Origin: Tulasnella sp. 424
Lineage: Eukaryota; Basidiomycota; Agaricomycetes; Cantharellales; Tulasnellaceae
DNA length: 64,000 bases
Assembly (NCBI GenBank): GCA_019633425.1
Contig: WSUB01000057.1
Span: 12,466-76,465 of the forward strand
Direction: 5' to 3'
The notes under the pieces were generated by a model, which saw only the letters and a list, made by a program, of their open reading frames with translations, was not told the DNA's origin and made no database searches. Shown here piece by piece: positions 22,787 through 33,182 of this stretch (the stretch's first letter is position 1; every line of letters begins with the position of its first letter). The position numbers were made by a program, and so were the translations under genes.

Positions 22787-23026
22787 GCGTTCTGGCCGAA
22801 AGCAGTCATCCGGTAAGTGTGTGGAGAACGGTGAACATGATAGTTCTAAAAAAAAACAAGTTTCGATGCTACTAGGTAGTGTATCTTCGTGAATAAGTCA
22901 TCCTCTCCCGCGAGAGACTGTGGGCTGGAGTTATCCGTAGAGAAGATTGATAAGAGTTGATGTGAGTCTCGAGAAATGAAGGTTTGAATGAAATTCCAAA
23001 TTTAGAGCGTCTGATTTTGAGCACAG

Positions 23027-24862
23027 CTACATAAGGTAAAAACATGGAATTATCGACTTTATCGTCTCCGCCTTGGACTGTATGCTTGGAACCGTCGCGT
23101 AGCCACACGAGACCCGGAACGACGATGGTTGCGGTACTGCGGGTATTCCATGGTCTCCTGCCCACCGCTTCTGTACGGCGAGCAGCAATGCCACTCCATC
23201 CACCTCTGGGTTGTCCTCCCTATACTCATTGTAGCAGTACGACAGATCAACATGTGATAACCTTGGACAAGCCCAGGTTACGGTCCCATCCTGCATAACC
23301 CACTTTTCACCCAATAGTCGGTAGACGGCCCGAACCAAATGAATTCCTAGGACTTGAAGAGTGCCGAGGACGCTACTCCACTGAAGGAGGTTGGGCTGCC
23401 TCGTTTCCCAAATCGGACTCGCCGCGATTTGGAGGCTGACGGGTCGTATTTGGAAGTCAAGACCGGAGAAGAACTCTCCGAGTACCTCGATGGCACGGCA
23501 TCCATCGCCGTATCTGAAAGAGAGCGTGCTCTTCCCGATGTATTCCTCCGGTAAGGCATTCCTAATACCAACCGAGCCCCTGCCTATTTCTATGAATAGC
23601 GCCCAGTCATCGTCTGGGCTCAGGGGAGAGGGCTGGGAAAGCTGCAACAATGCGGCCATCGTATGACCTCTTTCCCTCCACAGCTCGTCCCAGCGCGTAT
23701 CATTCACGTCATCGACTCCCCCATTGTGAATATAAACATTACGGCAGAACCAGGGGCGGATCCGGGACAGGATGGAGGGACAGTATAACAGTGGGAGTGA
23801 TTGGATATCGATGGTTTGGAGGTGCGGGAGTTCAATGAGCCCCTCCCCTCTGTCGCGTTCCTCTGAACGGGTGGTCGGGACAATTGCTGGGGGATCCATG
23901 CTGCGGAGCCTCAGCTCCTGGAGAAATGGAGAAATTGACAAAATGCGTAGGATTTGGTTGATCGAGGGTCCTACGTCCAGATTTTGGAGGTTCAAGACTC
24001 GAAGACCTGACAGCCTCCGCGAGTCCCAGTCTAACAGACCCATGTAAGAGAGCGAGAGCTCTTTAAGCGGGCTCCCTTCTGAGAGCGCGAATTTGAGGCA
24101 TTCTGGGTCACCATACTCTGGCGTGCTGACCCTCAACTTCTCCAACCGCGTCGTCGGGCAGCCCAAAAAGCGCTGCAGGGTTCGTCTACTCCCACCTCCG
24201 ATGGTAACATCTATTGAGCTGACCCGTGAGCTATTCCGGGTGCCCAATTCCAGCAAGGTTTCGAACTTGGTGTTGGTGGGTCCAAGATCATCTGAACGTG
24301 AAGTGTCCGTGCGGCCGGTGAGGGAGAGTGGGAGAGCCTTCGAACGTTCGATGAAGAGTTCGGCGATGTCAAGTGGGTAGCCGGATCGAATAGTCGTCCA
24401 TAGCTGTGGAGAGTTGATGATCACATCGTGCCATATTCGACCAACCGTCATTAGCTGCATCATGCGCCGTTCATCAACCCTGGCAGAATAGTCCCGGGTA
24501 AGAACGATTTCGATAATGATGGCAAAAACCTCCGCCGGTAATTGGTGAATGGGAGTGGCACGGTTCCGGCAAGAGCGGATATAGGCGATGTGCTGGTCAA
24601 TGTCCTTGAAAATATGGGACTTCGCGACTTCGAGCGCATTTTCAGCGTTGGCGAGTGTGTCGAGCGCTGCAGATTCAAGCTTGGCTCTATCCCTGAATAG
24701 GAGATAGAAGGAAGTCAACAAAACGTTCTGCGACTCGTTCCAGCTTCAGCGAAGAGACACCTACTTGTATACGAGCTGAGACCCATTTTCGTCGCCGATG
24801 CTATCCATTACAATTGCCAGAGCTTTGGTGATCGCTTCGTTCCGCGGTGGTTTCACCATCAT
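23027..24862 (-). pseudogene. F-box-like protein, copy 3 (5' end disrupted)
   Basis: A minus-strand frame of over 560 codons encodes the same family as 1417-3243: IHQLPAEVFAIIIEIV, GRIWHDVIINSPQLWTTIRS, LRVLNLQNLDVGPSINQIL. The conserved N-terminus (MMVKPPRNEAITKALAI) starts at 24862. Between it and the main frame (about 24740-24765) there are two in-frame stop codons, TAG and TGA. Removing a 21-nt GTAGGT...GAAG stretch would bypass both stops in frame, but 21 nt is shorter than any normal spliceosomal intron. The main frame has no early ATG where the family protein would begin. Either the gene is broken at its 5' end or it uses an unusual start. The rest is well preserved, suggesting recent inactivation or continued function in a shorter form. 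Confidence 0.7.
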
Positions 24863-25019
24863 TGTTGGAAAAGTGGTTTTGTTGTCAACGTGCTCGATTG
24901 AGTCAGAGGTTTGAAACCGTCACGTAAATTCCGTTTGCAAGTGTTTGCAGTGGCACGAGGAGGCCGCGGAAGCCCTTGGTTATCACGAAGCTAATAACTG
25001 TGGTGTTTTCGAAAGCTTG

Positions 25020-25400
25020 TCAACGACAGTTCGCGTGTCGGGACAGCCGAGTTGGGTTCCGCGCTCGACTTGAAGGTCGATGGATCACTTGAGAAGCTCG
25101 CCGAGAATGCCGCTTCCGGCCTCTGAAATAGGCCTTCGCGACGGCACATAGAAGTGAGAATAACTGCCGCGTCTCGACGACTTCATCATCAAAACTATTT
25201 CCGTGCCATATAAACTCGGTCCATATACAGCTTTCAGGGAATTTAATTCCATTGACGGAGGTCAAGCTGCTTGTGTTTCCAAACAGGAGCCGCCTCGAGT
25301 CTTGGGCTGAGTGCATCTTTACCCCACCTTTGACTATCGTCTGTATCATGATTGGTTTGCTTCTTTCTAAGATGTAAGACCCACTATATATACACACATG
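25020..25400. repeat. Mosaic relic: F-box flank, F-box gene fragment and transporter 3' fragment
   Basis: Three duplicated pieces are joined here. About 25030-25200 resembles 770-935. About 25200-25311 resembles 1730-1840 inside the F-box-like gene (shared GGAGGTCAAGCTGCTTGTGT). From 25312 it switches directly to the AEC transporter 3' end (TTTACCCCACCTTTGACTAT, then TTGGTTTGCTTCTTTCTAAG), resembling 18648-18740. The transporter piece ends in an intact stop context (AAGATGTAA). The junction is abrupt, so this is a chimeric duplication scar. Confidence 0.75.
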
Positions 25401-25580
25401 CACCTTTGACACGGCTTTTGGCAAATGGATCCTGGTCCCTCACCAACGATGAACGTCTGATGTCTGGTCTGATTGAAACGCGAAGAGAACGTGAAACATA
25501 TCGCGGTCAATTAATAGCATAGGGATTTAAAACATGGCAATAGCGTAAGAAGCGAGCCCCAGTGGCGTGAGGGCCAAATA

Positions 25581-26876
25581 TCACATGGGAGCACGACGCT
25601 TGAGCCTGTTGACTTGGCGGGTGATTTCTGGTTTATGTTCCTTGAGGTAAGCATTCCATTGTTGAATGGTCCAACGACGGTTTTGTCCAGTCTAACGACG
25701 CCGGTGACTTTGAATATTGCGGGGGAGCAACGGGGACAGGATACGCGGAAGAACTCACAGTTGACAAGAAGTCTTTCAAAAGAGAGCGGTTGCTGCCAGT
25801 CTCCTCCTCTGAAGCGATACGATCGATCCACTGTTTTCGGTCTTCGACAGTGATCGGGTCCAGGGTCTGGCTGTTCGTTCGTCGTTGCTTCTCAGGCCAC
25901 TCGGTTGACGTAGATGTCGACGGCGTTGGATTCGTGGAGCTGTTGTCGGACACTGGCCATCGTCCTCTTCTTCGTCTCGTTTCCTCGACTTGTTACCCGA
26001 CGTGGTGCATTCCTCCTTTGTATCATTCACTCGATACACGTTACCCCGCTTAACTCCTTCCACATCCGTTCCTTCGCGGTTCTCCTCGAGTTGCTGGCCT
26101 TCGTCCACGATCGGTTCTTCCGTATCGGCTCCAGCCGTGGTACCCTCACAAGGTGTTTCCGAAACAAGGCTGGCTTGAGCAATGCGATAAGCTTTGACAT
26201 CGGCTTCGTACTGGGCCTCATATAAATTGATTGCTAAAGTGCGAAGGGTGGGGGGGTTGGAAATCGTTGGATTCGAGTTGAAGTCTCGGCACCAACCGAG
26301 CTCGCCGACGCACCTTCGCGATCCCGTTCCAATACCAACGACGCCCCTTCGAAAGGCTGTACATACCCGGTCATCATATCTGAGACAGCCAATTTCTCTA
26401 CATTCTCCACAGGACGACACGCGAAGTTGGTCCGATAACGAATGGAGGCATAGGTCGCTTGGAGAGCGCCCGCCAACGTCTTGTGACTGCCGCGAAGCGA
26501 GGTAGCGAGCGGGAGTTCATCTTCATCTGACAGGAATACGGCAAATCGGGATGATTGACCAGGGGCGTTTGATAATTTCCAGACATATAATAACGCCCTT
26601 AATAAAAATTGCTTTTGTCAAGATTCCTAGCATGATGGACCGAGCGATAGCTGGGACGCGTAAAGCTCACTCGATATTCGGCAGAACCTGTGCTAAATCC
26701 TGAACCACGTCCTGATTTTGTTTCCACAATATTCCTTTATCGTATCGGACGATCACCACCCGAGTCCGAATGAGGTTACGGACAGAAAAAGGAATGGTGC
26801 GTTTGGCTTGACGACGGGGCCCTCTCACTGAGTTTTGGCGGTACTTGAGCGATTTATGAAGGGGAAAGGGAGCCAT
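25581..26876 (-). CDS. Unrecognised protein X with several introns
   Basis: Reading frame and splice signals support an exon from ATG 26876 to 26671 (MAPFPLHKSLKYRQ...), an intron ending TTTTTATTAAG, and a second exon (EALLYVWKLSNAPGQSSRFA, SDEDELPLATSLRGSHKTLA, QATYASIRYRTNFACRPVE). A GTGCGT intron follows, then an acidic exon (AINLYEAQYEADVKAYR, KRDEEEDDGQ). A last part reads DRKQWIDRIASEEETGSN and TIQQWNAYLKEHKPEITRQ, ending at a stop at 25581. One frame change near 25945 is not explained by an intron, so the gene may be damaged. I do not recognise the family. Its 5' part recurs, decayed, at 35950-36345, in both cases just before a module R copy, so it travels with the kinase-TPR units or with a mobile element. 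Confidence 0.55.
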
Positions 26877-27800
26877 GGCTGGCGATTGATTTGAAAGGGA
26901 GGCGGGAGAGAGGTAGGATTGAGGTGTCGAGGGGCAATTGATATCTTTATACTGCCAAGGTCCGACATTGGATCGGAGTGGAAACTTGGTCTTTAACCAA
27001 ACCCAACGACCAAAAATAGAACTGAGGTTTGCGTATGTCGGCACGGGAGTTAGGCTGTACCGGGATAGCTCGCCTGGTGCACGGAAAGCCAAGCCTTTCC
27101 GATCTTCCAACCTGCCAGTGACGTCACCCCAGGGCGACGCGCGCCCAGCGGGACCCTCGTTGTCAACGCCAACACCTCCTGACCGGCAGATCAATTATGT
27201 TTTGCCGGTAGCCGAACCGATCCGGATCCAGACTGCTAGCCAAGCGCTGCCGAGCTGCCAAGGATTGAATGGGGAGGAAAGGTATATAAAGACCACCAGA
27301 CTCGTTCGAAACTCTTCGTATCTTCAACCACCCACCAGCGCTTCAAGACACCCCCACCCCCCGCTCTCGGAGCTCATCCCTTCGAGACAGTTGGAGGCTA
27401 GTACCGCCTTTCTGGTCGCCTCCAGTGGCTCACTCTGGGCGGTTGGGTAAGCCCTGTCAAATGCCAACCTAACCTCGTCTTTTCTAACCCCTCGAACCCC
27501 TTGTCCAGCTATCCCCCGGATAGAGCTCAGGATCCTAATTGTCTAATACCTGGGCAGACGTCAAGCACGGCTGGTGCCGCGTTCGTATCTTACAGTCCCT
27601 TGCAATCGCGCATGTGGGCGTAGGAAACCGGATGACCGAGCCAGTTAGTCGACCGGAATGACCGGCGTACTTAGTACCGTAGAGTAGCTTTTATTTTTGG
27701 GGCTCAAAGACGAGCGCGGGCCTCCTCGTGGTGAGCCCTGGGCAACGTCCCCATCGTCGGCAACGACGAAGGCGACGGCTAGACCGCGTTCGCACTTGTA
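26877..27800 (+). repeat. Module R, copy B, with TATA box
   Basis: The interval between gene X and kinase-TPR copy B. It contains a TATA box (GGTATATAAAG, 27281-27291), a CT-rich leader, GTGGCTCACTCTGGGCGG, a splice-donor-like GTAAGC at 27447, ACGGCTGGTGCCGCGTTCG, GACCGGAATGACCGGCG and the GC-rich core at 27690-27790. Copies A and C align along their whole length, with copy C the closer. It carries no conserved reading frame. Its + strand orientation faces the 3' end of the minus-strand kinase-TPR gene. Confidence 0.6.
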
Positions 27801-27880
27801 ACTTCTGGTACCGAGCAAAGGAAATTTTATGCATATCGAAATTAAGAGACCTGCTATTCTGTAATGGAGGTTCCCTAACC

Positions 27881-27900
27881 TCGCGCGTTCAATGCGCGCC
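27881..27900. terminator. Conserved hairpin just 3' of kinase-TPR copy B
   Basis: TCGCGCGTTCAATGCGCGCC forms a short GC-rich stem. The equivalent positions in copies A (19801-19820), C (37163-37182) and D (40764-40783) read CGCGCGTTCAACGCGCG, a perfect inverted repeat. It lies about 40-60 bp beyond the stop codon, within the predicted 3' UTR. A role in 3'-end formation is inference. Confidence 0.4.
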
Positions 27901-27936
27901 ACGGAAGCACACGCCGCCCCCATACCAAGAAAAGCC

Positions 27937-30456
27937 CTACTCAACGGCCTCTCCAACTTGCATCATGGTCTTGGGAATACCCGCTAGAGAAGAAGCCACA
28001 CTCCTCGCACCCCAGACCAACCCGAGCTCCTGGTAGATAATCCATGCTGCCTCGAAAGACAGAGCCGCCTCTTCATATCGTTGTATGTCTAATTGGATCC
28101 TCCCCATTTCCTCCAGCTTCTCTGAAACCCTACGCCAGGCTTCCAATTTGCGATATTCGTCAATCGTTTGCCTATGCCAGAGCAGGCTAGCCTCTACATC
28201 GCCCTGCGCTTGCTTAACTTGAGCAAGGTTCTGGGCGGCCTCGGCCCGTTCGGAGCCCGGATATGAGATTTCTTGAAAGATTGAACACGCGTTCTCTAGG
28301 GCGGTGGCGGCTTCAGAGAGTCTTCCCCGCTTTTGCAAAGTCTTTCCCAGCCCCGCGGAGTTCCTGGCAAGCATAACGCCGTAGTTGATGCTTCGAGCCA
28401 CCGAGATTGACTCTTGGAACTTTTCCTCTGCCGCCTCATAACCCCCTCGCTCCAGCTCGATGGAGGCGATGGCTTCCAGACATTCGCACATCCCGAAAAC
28501 ATACCCGATCCGATGTGCAATGTCACATGCGGTAGTCAAGATTCCGAGAGCTTTGGTGATGTCACCCAAGTCCCAGAACGCGTACGCCTGACCTTCTAGG
28601 ACATTCACCTCACCAAGCTTGTCACCGCTTTGCGAAGCAAGAGTGAGTGCTTCTTCCAATGTCGCTAATGCTTGGTCAAGTCGGGACTCCATCCTATGAA
28701 TGACCGCCAGTCTCTCGAGACAAGCGACAGCGCCAGCGTCGTGACCGTGGGCCCGAAACTTCTCGAGAGCCTCGCTGAGGTGCAGCGTGGCCTCTTCCCG
28801 CTTGACTATCGCGACCAGGGAGAAGCCAATGTGGCGCAGTGCATCAGCTGTGCCGAGATCGTCACCAAGGTTCCTGAGCTTCTCCAGGGCGATCGAAGCA
28901 AGCTCGATGGCTTCATTGTATCGTGAATGTCGGAAGAGGACGAGGACCTGCTTGCGAAGGACACTGGCGATCCCTTTGTCGCCGCCCTTCTTTTGGTACA
29001 GTTCAAGAGCTGCTTTTAGGTGTGCGGCACCCTCCTCGTAATTTCCTTTCCAGCTTTCGAGTTCGCCGAGGTTCTCCAAAAGCTCGGCGGAAGGTGACAG
29101 AGGGTCAACTCCTTCGGGAGATGGAGCACAGCGTGGCTGAAATGAAACTACGTCAGTCGAATTCACATACTATCAAAATGCAGTGGTATACGTACAAGGA
29201 AAGTGACAGTGGTCCGGCACATTCGACTCGTCGGTCTCTGTTCTGGCTCAGCTGACCAGCACCTCGTCATCAACTCCCACAACTGCAAGCAATCGCTGAG
29301 TCGCGACTCCCCATCCACCTGAGGACCAGGACTTTCGAATATTTTTCGGATTATTGAGTATTCGGCGACACTCTCTTGATACGGCATTTCACCCGTCATG
29401 ATCTGGTTGGGGTGTGTGTGCTCAGAGCCAGGTTCAAAGCCAAAGCCAAAGTAAGCGAACCTCCCAAACCAGCCATGCCCACGCATATACGTCGCTACTC
29501 GGAGTTCGAGGGCCTCCATCGAGCAGTTCCGGACTGCACCAGCGGATCGACCCTTTGAACCCGGTAGAGGTCTCGAGCCTTCCGAACCCGCTGTCTTCGA
29601 AAATACGCGCGGGCCCGAAATCGCAGAAGACCGCTCGACAGCTGGCGTTTACGAGAACGTTTGCCTATGGCCAGGACGATGGTTAAATACGGGAGCGTGA
29701 CGAACGAAACACAATCCTTACCGATTTAATGTCTCCGTGGCAGACTGGAGGCGTAAGTTGATGGAGAAAAGTTAGAGCGTCAATTGTATCGTACACCTAA
29801 AGAAGAGGTTGCATGAGAGCCTTCATGGTATCTAGAAGAAAATTACCTACCAGTGATAATTTTTCTGGCACTTCCAAATGACGCCGCTTAATAAATTCCG
29901 TGATGTTGCCGTGGGGCTCCCAGGGTGACAGCAGCCAAGCCTCCGAACGATCGAAGTCGGCGTAATATCCAATGAATTTGGCGATTCCTGGATGGTCTTT
30001 CAGGCCCGACCAGACGAGCAGTTCCTTCGTAAAAGCCTGCGAAAACATGCGCGTTTCGGATGATGCCTACTATCAGCGAGTTTATACAGGGAGAATTCTC
30101 ACCCTCTTTAAGTCGAATGGATCGTCGGCGGCTGACATTCGTATCTGTTTCACGGCCACTACTTGGGGCGGGCCATTTAGACGTGAGGCCAACCAGGAGG
30201 GCAGATAGGCGCTCAGCCCGTCGCACAACTCCGTATCCGCCTGAACGTTTATTTCGATTTCTAAAGAAAACGATTCTCCGACAATCGACGTGATATTTTC
30301 TTAGCTTCTCATAGGCCTCCTCCTGTAAACAATGATGGGACGTTGAGCTGTTTGTTGTACGTATAAACAGGGGTTTGGATTCGGACTTACTACGGCTTCT
30401 CTCTTGAGTGTATGCCTCTGTTCTGAATCCTCCGAGGCATTACTGAGTCGCGGCAT
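27937..30456 (-). pseudogene. Kinase-TPR fusion gene, copy B (kinase N-lobe frameshift, TPR intact)
   Basis: Exons are 30456-30391, 30322-30103, 30036-29851, 29796-29722, 29664-29461, 29402-29196 and 29136-27937. Exon 2 is 220 nt rather than 231 because 11 nt are missing between 30211 and 30212, right after the glycine loop (SGGYGVVRRAE). The frame is lost before the VAVK lysine. Every other exon keeps the family length and phase 0, and the catalytic loop (CHGDIKS|ANVLVNA), DFG and SPE motifs are intact. The TPR exon encodes 399 residues without a break, about eight 40-residue TPRs (RYNEAIELASIALEKLRNLG and so on). As annotated the full protein cannot be made, but the TPR half could still be expressed from a shorter transcript. 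Kinase-region sequence is strikingly close to copy C. Confidence 0.85.
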
Positions 30457-31564
30457 TAGGCTCAATCCCTTTTCTAGGGCCGGCGGGTGGCGGGTGGTGA
30501 GGGCTGCCAGTGTGGTGATGATGATTGTGAGATGGTGGAGGCGCCGGCCCGGGATTTCCCGGCTGGATGTGTCCCCAAAGGCTTATGGCATCAACATCCG
30601 TACACACCTGCAACCTCGTCGTTCCGACGACAGACGGTAGGTTGCTCGAGGCACATAATGCCAGCTACTTTGGCACAGTCAAGAGCGCAAACTTTGTTTA
30701 TTAAATCTTCGGGCGAGGGGATCGCGTTTGATACTGTCACCACCGAGACGATGGGACTGTCGTCCGACTGGTGACTCGTCCCTCACAGGACTCTGAGACT
30801 AAACCGCGCTACATTGTTCCGAAAGCGATAGAATTACAAACCTCTCCTCAAGGCACATGTCTGTATCCGTTGACTTATATATTTTATCATTATGTGGAGG
30901 CGTCGAACATTTGTTTCCAATTCTCGCTGCCATCCTCGCCAGTGGTGCCGTGTTGGCCAGGATAGTCACTGACGGCAACAGTAGGTTAAGAAATAGAGAC
31001 TTCTTAAGTCACCGAGAACGTTGCCGATGGGTTTGCTGGGGGGGGGATGCTGGGTACAACTATCCCTGCGGATGGTCCTGAACCAGTACAGTTTTTTTCT
31101 GATCCGCCCGCATAAAATTGGGCCATCGTGTTCCACATGCATAGAGGTGAGACTAGTGATGAAATCCAAGTCCCCGCTTAGTTCCTCGACGGTGGATATT
31201 TGGAAAATGCTGGAATAACATGTCAGGCATTTGTGGACGTTGCGTACCACAAAGTCCCAACATTGAGGTAGGCAAGCGTGCAAACTATGGAATGCTGTGA
31301 TGATCTTGGAGGGATATCATCAGGAAGCTTGCTTACCACCGCTTCAGCGGAGCCCGGAGTACCCTTGCGAATGAAGACCAAGAGGATCCCGTTATCTCAG
31401 ATTGCAGTCCCCTCGGCGCAATGGCTCCGGTTCGGAATTAGCGAGCCTATACTTAATCATAAAGGCTGGAATGATTGTTATGCATGTGGCTACCTTGTTA
31501 GTACAGATGACCGGCCTGAGCGTTGGTTTCTTCCTTTCGTTGGACATCGCCACTCTGCCAAACA
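30457..31564. other. Upstream flank of copy B and decayed repeat sequence
   Basis: No supportable gene. From about 31420 to 31564 the sequence resembles 18858-18990 next to the AEC transporter (ATGGCTCCGGTTCG, then CGTTGGTTTCTTCCTTTCGT, GGACATCGCCACTCTGCC). Copy A of that sequence is open for about 40 codons with a hydrophobic helix, but this copy has stops, so both look like relics of a membrane-protein gene I cannot identify. The stretch 30460-30640 holds GC-rich sequence corresponding to the 5' flank of the kinase-TPR genes. Confidence 0.5.
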
Positions 31565-32334
31565 TATGGCGTGCCGTTTGTGTCACCCGATTGGCGATCG
31601 CCAACCACCGACCACCGATTGGCGATCACTTACCACCGACCTCTGAACTTCGTTTGACGACCCAGTAACTATGTAGATGTTAGTTATGAACTAAGTAATC
31701 GTTTTGAAAATGATAAAAATACAACAGCGGCGGGAGGATTCACTGAGTAGGCACGAAATATCGCGAACAAACTCAGGGACCGACCAGCCCGCGTCAGGGA
31801 CCAAACGGAGTCCAAACAACCGTCGATGGGTTGATTTGCCGACGTTTATTGTACACATGAGCTTCCAACAGATATTATATGTGTGAGAAGGTAATGGTCT
31901 TTTGGCGACGCATGTCCAGGTGTTGCAACTGGGGGTGTGCGATCCTTTAGGGGCTTACGGTGGGAACACTGATGATTAGGACATGAGCTATTCATTACTT
32001 AGTACGATACGCGTTATTTTCTTGTAAGTACTCAGCTTTGAAGCCCTTCGTCCCCGTTGATGATGAGGACTCAACGTTCGAAGTCCCTGACGCAGGGTCC
32101 AGCCGCCCCAGGGTCCTGTCCCTGGGTTTGTTCGGGATACTTATGCCTCACCGAGTCCTAGTTCTTATATTTTTGCTTGCTTATCGTTCCCAAATCCATT
32201 GCTAATTTTATAGTCTCTATCTAAATAGTTATTGAGTCGCTAACGGGGGATTTCAGAGGTGGGTGGTAAGTGATCGCCAATTGGTGGTCGGTGGTCGGCG
32301 ATTGGCAATCGGGTGACACAAACGGCACGCCATA
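31565..32334. mobile_element. Non-autonomous TIR element (MITE-like), 770 bp
   Basis: The two ends are inverted repeats of about 83 bp with only five or six mismatches. Each starts TATGGCGTGCCGTTTGTGTC and runs to CTCTGAA. The element is flanked by a 6-bp direct repeat, CAAACA, at 31559-31564 and 32335-32340. The related sequence at 18978-18996 reads GCCAAACAGGC with no insert and is an empty site. The interior is AT-rich and has no coding frame of note, so the element would need a transposase from elsewhere. I cannot assign the superfamily; a 6-bp duplication is not the usual length for the common TIR superfamilies. Confidence 0.88.
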
Positions 32335-32340
32335 CAAACA

Positions 32341-32608
32341 GGCTAAGCCTGTAGATCGAGAGTGGCCAGCAGTCTACTTTCCAACCCTCATCCGACAACC
32401 ACCATCCGCCTTCTAGACTTTCCTCATCGCGTCACCTTGGATCTTCCCCCCATGGCTGCGCGTTGTACGAGCGTCATCTACAAGGAGTGCCGAGGTCATT
32501 CCCGGCGAACCGTGTTGACTCTCAGTGGCTCATCTTGGGTGGCCGGGTAGGCTCGTTCCGCCACGAGGTCCATGACGTTCGCTGACTTCCCTTTTACGTT
32601 AGACATCC
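32341..32608 (+). repeat. Module R relic, forward half
   Basis: Continues the sequence interrupted by the TIR element and aligns with 18990-19255: CAACCCTCATCCGACAACC, GACTTTCCTCATCGCGTCAC, TCAGTGGCTCATCTTGGGTG, GCCGGGTA(G/A)GCTCGTTCC, ending in TTAGACATCCC. The TATA box of copy A (GTATATAAAG) is not preserved; the site reads CTGTAGATCG. The alignment breaks off at ATCCC. Confidence 0.75.
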
Positions 32609-32869
32609 CCGCAGAAGATGACGAGGAGGAAGCAGCTTGTGTGATCTATAATTTGGAGTGCTAGAATTGTCACTCTCTCAAGGGCGTGGTGCAAAGTCGG
32701 AGAGGCGTCTTGAGCTTGAGTAGGTCCTCCTCGGTGTGAGCGGCGTCGACTCGTGTCGTACAATTGTGTTGGACACGTGAGGCTCAGGAAGGTCCACCAT
32801 AGGATGCAAGGTCTCTTATGTAATTCGAAAAACATAAAAATAAATCATTTGCTAGCTACACGTTACCAA
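32609..32869. other. Unassigned spacer between the two module R halves
   Basis: About 260 bp that I cannot match to any other part of the window. It contains no convincing coding frame. Confidence 0.4.
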
Positions 32870-33155
32870 AAACGATACAAATGCGACGCGGTCTAGCCGT
32901 CACTTTCGTCATTGCCGACGAAGGGGACGTTGCCCAGGGCTTACCACGAGGAGGCCCGCGTCCGTCTTCGGGCCCCAAAAGAAAAGCTACTCTTATCTAC
33001 GCCGGTCATTCCGGTCTACTACCTAACCTGGTCGCCCAGTTAACCGCACCCCCAGGGTCCACGAGAAGCGAACGTAGCACCAGCCGTATTTCGTTCGCCC
33101 GGAAAGTTGGACATTCGAGAGCCCTAAGCTCAACCTGGGGATATTGGCATTGTCA
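32870..33155 (-). repeat. Module R relic, inverted half with kinase-TPR 3' flank
   Basis: Read on the minus strand this aligns with the second half of copy A: ATCCCCAGGTTGAGC, GAACGAAATACGGCTGGTGC, GACCGGAATGACCGGCGTAG, the GC-rich core, then GACGGCTAGACCGCGT and a stretch resembling the kinase-TPR 3' UTR (TAGCTAGCAAATGATTTA). It is the remnant of a fifth unit, inverted relative to the others. The breakpoint lies in the same ATCCC where the forward half stops. Confidence 0.7.
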
Positions 33156-33182
33156 CCACTGGCATTGGAAGGCTCTTGGGTC

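Noticed and set aside
24744..24764. A 21-nt intron in F-box-like copy 3 (GTAGGT...GAAG)
   Set aside because: Removing it restores the frame, but it is far below the minimum size for spliceosomal introns. Disruption is more likely; the oddity is kept as part of a finding.
27645..27956. Module R core as a protein gene (frames containing VVADDGDVAQGSPRGGPR)
   Set aside because: Both strands are open by chance in this GC-rich stretch. Copy D has a frame-breaking deletion there, and no start or splice pattern is shared.
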